37,119 nt of DNA from Candidatus Saccharimonadota bacterium (GTDB taxonomy: Bacteria; Patescibacteriota; Saccharimonadia; Saccharimonadales; Saccharimonadaceae): NCBI GenBank assembly GCA_028289095.1, contig JAQGGY010000004.1:1-37119 (forward strand), read 5' to 3'. Shown here in pieces: positions 9,155-17,260 of this stretch (the stretch's first letter is position 1; the number at the start of each line of letters is the position of its first letter). Both the position numbers and the translations under genes were made by a program. The notes under the pieces were generated by a model, which saw nothing but the letters and a program-made list of their open reading frames with translations, did not search any database and was not told the origin of the DNA.

Positions 9155-9736
9155 ATGAGTAAAAGTACTGATTCAAAAGCGCAGTTTTACGGTCTAGTCG
9201 GACTACTAAATATTGCGGTCGGAGTAATGTTCTACACGATTAATATTACTCCGACACCAGTACTTGCCAATTCTGCTCCACACATACAGTCTACGGTGAT
9301 AAAGCCCGCCCCTGCTACGCAGGGGCTTCCTGTGCGTGTGGTTATTCCAAGCCTATCACTTGATTTACCTGTTGCAGTTGGCACCTATAACACAGATGAC
9401 GGCAGCTGGACCGTCGACAACACAAAAGCATATTACGCGGATGTTTCAATGCCGATTAATAACGCCAACGGCACTACATTGATCTACGGTCATGCACAGG
9501 CAACGATCTTTGAAACGCTCCCGCAGATTCAGCCCCAAGCTGATGTAATCGTCTATACCGATAACGGATACGCATTCCACTATACCTATACAACCGTCCA
9601 AGAAGTAGCGCCGACAGATGTGAGTGTCTTTACGTCAAATGGCCCGCCAAAGCTAGTGTTACAAACCTGCGTTGGTGCATACAGCGAACGGCGTGCCTTA
9701 TATTCATTCAGATTGGTGGCGATTGACGCATTATGA
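9155..9736 (+). CDS. Sortase family transpeptidase
   Basis: N-terminal TM; catalytic His in IYGHAQ; Cys in LVLQTCVG; Arg in YSFRLVA. Confidence 0.9.
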   Translation: MSKSTDSKAQFYGLVGLLNIAVGVMFYTINITPTPVLANSAPHIQSTVIKPAPATQGLPVRVVIPSLSLDLPVAVGTYNTDDGSWTVDNTKAYYADVSMPINNANGTTLIYGHAQATIFETLPQIQPQADVIVYTDNGYAFHYTYTTVQEVAPTDVSVFTSNGPPKLVLQTCVGAYSERRALYSFRLVAIDAL

Positions 9737-10347
9737 TAGAAGTATTCATCGTACGTATGACTGAAATTATGTTAAGCGCTACAGCATTTATTGGTATCGC
9801 TGTTATTTTCTTTGCAACGTTACATGACCTACGTGCGATCAATCAAAAAAACCGGGCGTCGGAATCCTACAAATCACCGACGGACATTCCTAAAGGTATA
9901 TCAGCATTAACTCGCCAATATCTGTATTTGAATAAAGCAATTTTTAAAAAAACCATACCGTCTCGCTTCCTACAGGATTTTTATCAACGGCACATCTATG
10001 TCATCAGGATAGTATCATTCACCGCCAGCTTATTTACAGTACTACTGGTCACGTATTTCTTTTATACCGCCGCTACTTTGCAGAGCAATACGTTTTTAAC
10101 ACTCAGTTGGCTTCTGGTAAGTTTGTGGCTAATAGCAATTATTTGGTCAGACAACAAGGTAGCGCTAGTGGGGAAAATTGACTTAACATTAGCAATTCCA
10201 TTTATGTATTTTATCCTTTACGTCACTTTACTACTGTATATTCTGATGACGATCTGGAAAGCAGCAAAGAACTTTTCATTACCATCCATTCAATACCGGA
10301 ATTTCCTTGCCGCAATCGAGCGCGAAGCTTACTCTACTCGGTACTAA
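9733..10347 (+). CDS. Multi-pass membrane protein in the sortase operon
   Basis: ATGA overlap with the sortase stop; several hydrophobic segments. Confidence 0.75.
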   Translation: MIEVFIVRMTEIMLSATAFIGIAVIFFATLHDLRAINQKNRASESYKSPTDIPKGISALTRQYLYLNKAIFKKTIPSRFLQDFYQRHIYVIRIVSFTASLFTVLLVTYFFYTAATLQSNTFLTLSWLLVSLWLIAIIWSDNKVALVGKIDLTLAIPFMYFILYVTLLLYILMTIWKAAKNFSLPSIQYRNFLAAIEREAYSTRY

Positions 10348-10349
10348 TG

Positions 10350-10763
10350 TTATGCAGCCGCGTCTAGTCCGTCAAATAAGTACCGGTTGATCATCGATGG
10401 CGGCAATAGTACCGGCGTTTCCTGACCATATTTGTCTAACTGATACACCGTGTTGCTAGTAACATCATAGCGGTATCGGTCACTTTGGTTTTTCATAAAT
10501 TCTTGCACCCGTAACGTAAATATCGCTGTCCGCCCAAAGCCTTGTTGAATCAAACGGATTTTCTCGTTATTGCTGCCGTCGTAGTCGGCATCGACTCGAA
10601 TCGTGTTTTCAGTACGATTAACACCACGTTGTTGAATAACCCTTTCACATAGTGATGAAGTAGACACTAGAACTAGCGCTTTAGATTGTTGACGTTCTAT
10701 CATATAGACCTGCTCGTTATCATAAATTATCTTGACTATATCATCATTTAACCAACGCCGCAA
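10350..10763 (-). CDS. Hypothetical protein, 137 aa (TTG start)
   Basis: Open frame filling the gap between the sortase operon and the Gam-like gene. Confidence 0.5.
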   Translation of the reverse strand: MRRWLNDDIVKIIYDNEQVYMIERQQSKALVLVSTSSLCERVIQQRGVNRTENTIRVDADYDGSNNEKIRLIQQGFGRTAIFTLRVQEFMKNQSDRYRYDVTSNTVYQLDKYGQETPVLLPPSMINRYLFDGLDAAA

Positions 10764-10853
10764 TATGGCCTATCGACTTGTTGACGGTAGCATAATGTGG
10801 GATAACGATATACAATAATATCACCCTCAAAGTGAACATTTACAGATAAGGAC

Positions 10854-11411
10854 GTGAGTTGGCTGATGACAGACCCAAAGCAGACAGTTGCAGAAGTACT
10901 GAATGCTGATTTGGAAAACCTGGCTGCGCTTCGGCAAAAGCGTGCCACTGCAGTAGCAGAGATGAACAATCAGGTTGCTACAACGAAAAAGACTCATCAG
11001 GATGCAATCGACAAAATCGATCAAGACATCGCAACGACAACATCGTCAATCGAAACAACGGCGACGGAAAATCGTATGCTGCTCACTAATAACGGGGCGA
11101 AAAAGACGATTTCACTTCGCGCCGGAAAGATAGCATGGCGCAACAGCACAGGTCTCGTCTTTGACTTCAATGATCAACGATTACTACGTTTGATTCGACG
11201 ACTTGGTGGAATGCGGCGCTTTGTCAAACGCAAACCCTCTATTCAAAAAGATGCCATCAAAAAAGACGATACGTTCGTGTCACAGCTGATACAGCGAGGT
11301 GCGGCACACTGGGATAGATCGGAAACGCTGACAATCGAGCCTATTTCCGTCAATGTTGACCTACTTGAAGGCGACAATCCTTTGAAAATAAAATCACCCC
11401 GAGAGGAGTAA
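10854..11411 (+). CDS. Mu Gam-like host-nuclease inhibitor / DNA end-binding family protein
   Basis: Coiled-coil N-terminus then ISLRAGKIAWRNS...LLRLIRRLGGMRRFVKRKPSIQKDAIKKD...RSETLTIEPI, resembling Gam. ATG at 10866 is an alternative start. Confidence 0.75.
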   Translation: MSWLMTDPKQTVAEVLNADLENLAALRQKRATAVAEMNNQVATTKKTHQDAIDKIDQDIATTTSSIETTATENRMLLTNNGAKKTISLRAGKIAWRNSTGLVFDFNDQRLLRLIRRLGGMRRFVKRKPSIQKDAIKKDDTFVSQLIQRGAAHWDRSETLTIEPISVNVDLLEGDNPLKIKSPREE

Positions 11412-11415
11412 AAAT

Positions 11416-11443
11416 GCCCCGGTCTAGCGTGCTAGACCGGGGC
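11416..11443. terminator. Strong hairpin between convergent genes, no U-tract
   Basis: GCCCCGGTCTAGC-GT-GCTAGACCGGGGC. Confidence 0.6.
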
Positions 11444-11463
11444 GCATTCATGCGCAGCGTACA

Positions 11464-12183
11464 TTACTGCGTTGGTAATTCTTGGCCTGGGCAAGTCGAC
11501 AACACACGAAACATCGCATCTTTTTCTGCGGCGGTTACCCACAATTGATACTTTGCCTTGATCGCAATCTGCCGCGCTACATACTGACACCGAAATGGCT
11601 TGTAGGGCGGCAGCCACGTCGCAGCGTCAGCATCGGACTTTTGCTGATTAGTTGGACCGTCAACCGCTAATAGTTCGAGTGGATCGTTTGCAAATTGCAC
11701 TCGCTGTTCATAGGTCAACGCCTGTGCGCCTGTTTGCCATGCGTTACTAAGGGCAACAACATGATCAATCTGAACGTCATCACTTGTGCTAGATCCGCGT
11801 GTAAACATCACCACTTTACCCGTATACGGGTCGTTTAATTGGCCACTGACAACCTTACATCCTTCCTCATCCGTCTGGACATTTGTCAGATCACGCTGCA
11901 ATATACGATTTCTTGAATCACATCCCAGCTCCGTCTCCCAGCCGTCGCCAAAATGCGTACGGTTATATTCGGAGTCGCCAGTCTTTGGCGCACGTCCTGC
12001 AACACGTAGCTTTTCCAGCGCTTCGGCCGCATCACCGCTTGCGTTAGCGATTGTTGTTGACGGTGTCTGTGGTGGAGACACAGTCGGCTGCTGCAAATTT
12101 GGATGATACGCGATTATCAAAGCCGCAATGACAAAGACGATAAATGCGATTATGGACCGCCTGGTTTTATGCGTACGTTTCAT
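11464..12183 (-). CDS. Secreted or membrane-anchored HNH endonuclease (DUF1524-like)
   Basis: N-terminal TM; GCDSRNRILQRDL, DVQIDHVVALSNAWQTGA, FANDPLELLAVDGPTNQQKSDADAATWLPP. Confidence 0.88.
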   Translation of the reverse strand: MKRTHKTRRSIIAFIVFVIAALIIAYHPNLQQPTVSPPQTPSTTIANASGDAAEALEKLRVAGRAPKTGDSEYNRTHFGDGWETELGCDSRNRILQRDLTNVQTDEEGCKVVSGQLNDPYTGKVVMFTRGSSTSDDVQIDHVVALSNAWQTGAQALTYEQRVQFANDPLELLAVDGPTNQQKSDADAATWLPPYKPFRCQYVARQIAIKAKYQLWVTAAEKDAMFRVLSTCPGQELPTQ

Positions 12184-12214
12184 AAACTTATTATACCTTT
12201 GTTATACTAGATAG

Positions 12215-14740
12215 ATGAAGACAGTATCAAGACTTATCCAACAATTTGTTCCAGGTCATTATCAGCTTTCGCTAACATTAGATCGCGAGGGTCGAGTTTT
12301 TAAAGGCACGATTACCATGAATGGTGATTCCACCGGTGATACCGGCAAAATCATTGTACATGCTAAAGATTTGATTGTCGAATCTGCGACAGTCGATGGC
12401 AAGCAGGCCGAATTTTCTGCTGGTGAAAACGACGAACTGTCCATGACCCATCCCGACATCAAAACCGGAAATCACATTGTCGTTATCGCTTTTAATGGCA
12501 AAATCACCGATGCAATGCACGGCGTATATCCTTGCTACTACGAGCACGACGGAGTGAAAAAAGAACTAATAGCTACTCAGTTCGAAAGCCATCATGCCCG
12601 CGAAGTATTCCCATGTATCGACGAGCCAGAAGCCAAGGCTACATTTGATGTCACCTTGACGACTGAAAAAAACGTCACAGTCCTAGGTAATATGCCTATC
12701 AGCGCGCAAAACGTTCAAGATAATATGCTAGTCACAACATTCGACACAACCCCACGAATGAGCACGTATCTACTGGCCTGGGTGACGGGTGAACTACACA
12801 AAAAGACCGCGACAACAAAAAGTGGTGTCGAGGTAAACATTTGGGCGACGCCCGCTCAGCCTGCAAGTAGCTTGGACTTCGCGCTAGATATCGGTACGCG
12901 TACGATCGATTTCTTTGATGAATACTTTGATACCAAATATCCTTTGCCGAAATCTGATCATGTTGCCCTGCCTGATTTTAGCAGTGGCGCAATGGAAAAC
13001 TGGGGGCTAATCACCTACCGTGAAACGACGTTACTTGCCGACCCTGCGACAACTAGCATCGGTAGCAAACACTATATCGCAACAGTCATCGCACACGAAC
13101 TAAGCCATCAGTGGTTCGGTAATTTAGTGACGATGGAATGGTGGAACAACCTATGGTTGAACGAAAGCTTTGCGACGTTAATGGAATATGTAGCGATTGA
13201 TGCGCTGGAACCAGACTGGAACGTATGGTTAGATTTTTCAACATCAGAAAGCATCATGGCGCTCCGCCGTGATGCAATTGACGGCGTTCAATCTGTCCAA
13301 GTTGACGTCCATCATCCAGACGAAATCAGCACGTTGTTTGACGGCGCAATCGTCTATGCCAAAGGCGCCCGATTACTGCGCATGCTACAGCAATATATCG
13401 GACATGAAGCTTTCCAGACGGGCTTAAAAGACTATTTCGCTGAACATGCCTACAAAAATACCACCGGTAATGATTTATGGCGCGCACTATCTAAAGCAAG
13501 CGGCAAAGATATCACCGAATTTATGGATACATGGATTACCCAATCTGGCTATCCGGTCGTCTCGGTTACGCATGATGGCACGAACGTTCATCTTACTCAG
13601 CAGCAGTTCTTTGTGGGCCCACATCAACCGTCAGAAAAACTGTGGCCAATTCCGCTCAATTCAGCTTGCAGCCAAATGCCAGAAATATTTACTGAACGCG
13701 AAGCAACGATCGAACGTACACATACAACTACGCTCCGCCTTAATGTCGGCGATACAGCTCATTTCATTACACACTACGACGTTAATTTACTACGTCAGAT
13801 TATTGATGACATCCAAGCTGGTAACCTGTCGCCACTTGATCGCCTACAACTGTTGAACGAACATACATTACTCGCACGCGGCGGCGTCATTACCAGCGCC
13901 GAGCTGATACCGTTACTTGACGCATATCGTAGCGAACAGACAGAATATGTATGGGATATCATCGCGATGACTATTGGCGAGTTAAAGAAATTTGTCGATA
14001 ATGATGATGAAAGCGAAAAAAACCTTCGTACACTATCAGCCAACCTTGCCCGAGAACAATATACTCGTCTAGGCTGGAAAACTGTCGATGGCGAGCCTGA
14101 ATCAGATACTAAAATGCGTCCGACGATCATTGGCATGATGCTGTATGGCGAAGACCCTGACGTCATTAAAACTGCAATCGACCGCTACCATGAATTACCC
14201 GTTGAACAACTAGACCCAGAGCTGCGTTCACTGATTATCAGCGCGACCGTACGACACAGCGGCGATGATTCAATTATCGATAAATTGATCACTATTCATA
14301 AAGCAACATCGTCGGCAGAATTACAGCAGGATATCGCCAGCGGCGTAACATCAACAAAAAATCCTGACCGTATTGCGATGCTACTTGATTTGATAAAAGA
14401 CGAATCCGTCATCCGCCCCCAAGACGCAGCACGTTGGTTCGTGTGGATTATCCGCGGACGCGAAGGCCGGCCATTCGCGTGGCAGTGGTTACAGAATAAC
14501 TGGGCATGGATTGAAAAAACATTCAGCGGAGATAAAAGCTACGACGACTTCCCTCGTTATGCAGCCAATAGCTTAGTGACGCGGCAGCACCTAGATGAAT
14601 ACCGAGCATTCTTTACACCAATGCAAGAAGTAGCCGCACTATCACGCGTCATTACTATGGGTATTAGTGAAATCGAAGGACGTGTCGAATTGATCGAACA
14701 CGACAAAGACGCAGTCCGTCAGGCGCTAGCCAAGCTTTAA
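12215..14740 (+). CDS. M1 family aminopeptidase
   Basis: GAMENWGLITYRE and HELSHQWFGNLVT...NESFA zinc site; ERAP1-like C-terminal domain. Confidence 0.97.
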   Translation: MKTVSRLIQQFVPGHYQLSLTLDREGRVFKGTITMNGDSTGDTGKIIVHAKDLIVESATVDGKQAEFSAGENDELSMTHPDIKTGNHIVVIAFNGKITDAMHGVYPCYYEHDGVKKELIATQFESHHAREVFPCIDEPEAKATFDVTLTTEKNVTVLGNMPISAQNVQDNMLVTTFDTTPRMSTYLLAWVTGELHKKTATTKSGVEVNIWATPAQPASSLDFALDIGTRTIDFFDEYFDTKYPLPKSDHVALPDFSSGAMENWGLITYRETTLLADPATTSIGSKHYIATVIAHELSHQWFGNLVTMEWWNNLWLNESFATLMEYVAIDALEPDWNVWLDFSTSESIMALRRDAIDGVQSVQVDVHHPDEISTLFDGAIVYAKGARLLRMLQQYIGHEAFQTGLKDYFAEHAYKNTTGNDLWRALSKASGKDITEFMDTWITQSGYPVVSVTHDGTNVHLTQQQFFVGPHQPSEKLWPIPLNSACSQMPEIFTEREATIERTHTTTLRLNVGDTAHFITHYDVNLLRQIIDDIQAGNLSPLDRLQLLNEHTLLARGGVITSAELIPLLDAYRSEQTEYVWDIIAMTIGELKKFVDNDDESEKNLRTLSANLAREQYTRLGWKTVDGEPESDTKMRPTIIGMMLYGEDPDVIKTAIDRYHELPVEQLDPELRSLIISATVRHSGDDSIIDKLITIHKATSSAELQQDIASGVTSTKNPDRIAMLLDLIKDESVIRPQDAARWFVWIIRGREGRPFAWQWLQNNWAWIEKTFSGDKSYDDFPRYAANSLVTRQHLDEYRAFFTPMQEVAALSRVITMGISEIEGRVELIEHDKDAVRQALAKL

Positions 14741-15679
14741 GTAATTTTTGACAACGGGTGGTTGGCCACTAACATCGATCGCAGCTAGCCGCAAATTTGT
14801 ATCTTTTACATTATTCTTTAATGCATAATATTCGGCGGCAAACTTCATTTGCCGATGTTTTTGAGCGGTAATCGCCGCCAAGCCACCACCTTGGTCGTCT
14901 TTTTTACGATATTTTACTTCGGTAAAGTATATGGTGTCGCCGTGATAAGAGATGATATCTATTTCACAAAACTTTGTACGCCAGTTGCGCTCGATAATTT
15001 CGTGTCCTTGTGTTATCAAATACTGCATTGCAGCTTTTTCACCTTCGTCACCAATTTGCTTGCTCGTGATCGTGTTGCGTCCTGTTGCAGTATTAGGCTC
15101 GCTAACGGGAACTGTAGTCCGATACTTGGCTAATGGCGCAAATGACAACCGATGAAGCGGCGTAACACCATACTCATCGATCGCCGCTCGATGTACAGCC
15201 GTTCCATAACCAACATGCGAACCAAACTTATATTCAGGATATAAGTTCGCTTGCTCTATCATATAATTATCACGTGCTACCTTGGCAATAATAGAAGCGG
15301 CCGACACGCTGGGGATAAGCAGATCAGCTTTTTTAAGTGTCGTTACATATTGCGCCTTCGACGTATCTTTTAAAAAGTTAATCGTGCCATCGATAATAAT
15401 TTCATGATATGGTACTTTCACCTGCTCGACCGCGCGTTTCGTTGCCAGCACTAGCGCAGCAGATAGGCCTATCTCATCAATCTCGCTCGCATCCACCCAG
15501 CCAAGTCCAAAGCCAGACGCATCTCGTCGAATAATGACATCTAATTCATCTCGTCGTTTTTTTGAAAGCTTTTTACTGTCAGTCAGCCCTTCTATTTCTT
15601 TGCCGCCTAAAACAACCGCGCCAATAACCAGCGGCCCTGCCCATGGCCCACGTCCGACTTCATCTATACCTAGTATCAT
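14726..15679 (-). CDS. rnhB: Ribonuclease HII fused to a C-terminal YraN/UPF0102 nuclease-like domain
   Basis: MILGIDEVGRGPWAGPLVIGAVVL...SIIAKVARD (RNase HII), then GDEGEKAAMQYLITQGHEIIERNWRTKFCEIDIISYHGDTIYFTEVKYR (YraN). Confidence 0.94.
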   Translation of the reverse strand: MILGIDEVGRGPWAGPLVIGAVVLGGKEIEGLTDSKKLSKKRRDELDVIIRRDASGFGLGWVDASEIDEIGLSAALVLATKRAVEQVKVPYHEIIIDGTINFLKDTSKAQYVTTLKKADLLIPSVSAASIIAKVARDNYMIEQANLYPEYKFGSHVGYGTAVHRAAIDEYGVTPLHRLSFAPLAKYRTTVPVSEPNTATGRNTITSKQIGDEGEKAAMQYLITQGHEIIERNWRTKFCEIDIISYHGDTIYFTEVKYRKKDDQGGGLAAITAQKHRQMKFAAEYYALKNNVKDTNLRLAAIDVSGQPPVVKNYLKLG

Positions 15680-15696
15680 GTACTTATGATACCTCA

Positions 15697-15725
15697 TTGA
15701 CAAAAGTGTAGATAACTACTATAGT
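15697..15725 (+). promoter_or_regulatory. Sigma70-type promoter TTGACA-N17-TATAGT
   Basis: TTGACA 15697-15702; TATAGT 15720-15725; upstream of the 103-aa ORF. Confidence 0.7.
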
Positions 15726-15774
15726 ACATATACTGCGCAGCCGCACAGTGCACCTCCGACAGATTGGAATATAA

Positions 15775-16086
15775 GTGTATAAAATAACCCTGCCGCAGAC
15801 TGCCGTGCAAGCGCCACGAAATCAGCTTATCAAGTCAGTACGCTTTCTTCCCGTTCTTTTTGACGAAGGAGAAATCGTTATAAAACTCGATGAAAGCGGA
15901 GCAAAAGCTTTGCTTCATGGCTTGACGTATACTCAACAAGTCGCGCTGAAAGCACAGCTATACGCAGTGACAGATGAAATATTACGCAACGCAATTAATG
16001 GCATCGGCGAGTCGCCTGACCAGGAAAACGACTACGAGCACAAACAGGTAAAAGCCGCCGACACGCCTATCAACTCTGTGGCATGA
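15775..16086 (+). CDS. Hypothetical protein, 103 aa (GTG start)
   Basis: Open frame behind a good promoter in the rnhB-rplS gap. Confidence 0.6.
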   Translation: MYKITLPQTAVQAPRNQLIKSVRFLPVLFDEGEIVIKLDESGAKALLHGLTYTQQVALKAQLYAVTDEILRNAINGIGESPDQENDYEHKQVKAADTPINSVA

Positions 16087-16168
16087 TCCCCTGATCAGTG
16101 TGTCTGTATATTTACTTATATTATCCCCCCATTGGGGGCAATCTGCCGGATACTTATCCATGTAACAA

Positions 16169-16195
16169 AAACGCCCGATATTACATCGGGCGTTT
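16169..16195 (-). terminator. rplS intrinsic terminator
   Basis: AAACGCCCGAT-loop-ATCGGGCGTTT, then TTTTTGTT on the minus strand. Confidence 0.85.
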
Positions 16196-16212
16196 GTTCG
16201 TATCAAGCGATA

Positions 16213-16635
16213 CTATTCTGCTTTTTCTTCTACAGGCGCTTCAACTTTTGGGGCTTCTGCTACTTTGTTAACCGCTTCACGGTCAAAGTTTTTAGCGACA
16301 AGACGAGCACTTTTACCACTACGGTTACGTAGGAATGATAGGTAGTTGCGGCGAACTTTCGCACGGCGAACGATTTCTACTTTTTCAACCAATGGGCTGT
16401 GAAGTAAAAAGCTCTTTTCAACACCGACACCGCTAGTGATCTTGCGAACAGTAATACGTGATGTGTGCGATTCTTTGTTGTCAGTACGCAGAACGACGCC
16501 TTCAAAGATCTGAATACGCTCTTTTGCGCCTTCTTTAATTTTTTGGTGGACACGAACAGTATCACCGCTTCGTGCGTCTACAACGCCGGCTTTCTTCTGC
16601 TCGTCATTAACTTTTTGGATTAGTGCAAAACTCAT
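16213..16635 (-). CDS. rplS: 50S ribosomal protein L19 with acidic/Ala-rich C-terminal extension
   Basis: SGDTVRVHQKIKEGAKERIQIFEGVVLRTDN...GVGVEKSFLLHSPLVEKVEIVRRAKVRRNYLSFLRNRSGKSARL. Confidence 0.97.
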   Translation of the reverse strand: MSFALIQKVNDEQKKAGVVDARSGDTVRVHQKIKEGAKERIQIFEGVVLRTDNKESHTSRITVRKITSGVGVEKSFLLHSPLVEKVEIVRRAKVRRNYLSFLRNRSGKSARLVAKNFDREAVNKVAEAPKVEAPVEEKAE

Positions 16636-16738
16636 TATGTCTCTCGCTTATCGTTTATAAATACAATCAGTTATTTACTATAGCATACTCTTAATGATTT
16701 TTAAAGAGGTTACGGCGACTATTTTTAGATATGAAAAG

Positions 16739-16808
16739 AGCTCGCTGAAAGAGCCCTGGCCAATTGGAATGATAGGATCCAACAGCGAGACATCTTTTCA
16801 AGCGAGCT
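16739..16808 (-). other. Structured 3' region with competing inverted repeats
   Basis: AGCTCGCT (16739-16746) pairs with AGCGAGCT (16801-16808); overlapping CTCGCTG (16741-16747) pairs with CAGCGAG (16783-16789); internal TTGGA/TCCAA pair. Confidence 0.5.
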
Positions 16809-17176
16809 TACAGGCTGATTTTACTAGCGCACGTTCGCATGTGCGACATTAACTCAAGAGTGATTACTCCATCCTTAATAAGCGAGCGTAGGAACTTCTT
16901 GTACCAGCGCTTTGCGGACGGCGTCGAGCCGGCATAAAATTCAGCAAGCTGCACCATTTGACCCGCACTAGACCTACGGTCCATCATCATCCAGCGGAGC
17001 ACCATGAGTAGTCGCACATAATCGCTTCGCACATTAAGGCGCGCATCTGGTCGACGAAGTCGCCTGCCCCTAACGTCATAAAGCCGATTGAAGTGATCGA
17101 GCAGTCGCTGCTTCTCTGCGTAATTATTGTCGCCGGGCTTTACGTCTTCTATCCACAACAGATTGACGTCTGGCAT
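16808..17176 (-). CDS. Hypothetical basic protein, 122 aa
   Basis: Open frame with AAAGGTG SD-like sequence upstream. Confidence 0.55.
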   Translation of the reverse strand: MPDVNLLWIEDVKPGDNNYAEKQRLLDHFNRLYDVRGRRLRRPDARLNVRSDYVRLLMVLRWMMMDRRSSAGQMVQLAEFYAGSTPSAKRWYKKFLRSLIKDGVITLELMSHMRTCASKISL

Positions 17177-17194
17177 CTAAATCACCTTTCACTA

Positions 17195-17222
17195 AAAGTA
17201 CGCTTAACGATAAGCGTACTTT
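17195..17222. terminator. Perfect 12-bp inverted repeat downstream of pilB/gspE; terminator or operator
   Basis: AAAGTACGCTTA-ACGA-TAAGCGTACTTT; minus strand continues TTTTAG. Confidence 0.6.
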
Positions 17223-17260
17223 ACCATGGTTTCAATACAATTACTAATCCGTATGATTGG

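Noticed and set aside
10748-11024. Minus-strand ORFs 10748-10969 and 10827-11024 opposite the Gam-like gene
   Set aside because: Antisense to a recognisable family, with no supporting signals.
10350-12183. Prophage suggested by the Gam-like gene
   Set aside because: No integrase, transposase, portal, capsid, terminase or att-like repeats visible in the window.
16085-16140. GATCCCCTGATC and CCCCCC-ATT-GGGGG dyads as regulatory elements
   Set aside because: Short, imperfect or with loops too small to fold well; no strong support beyond base composition.
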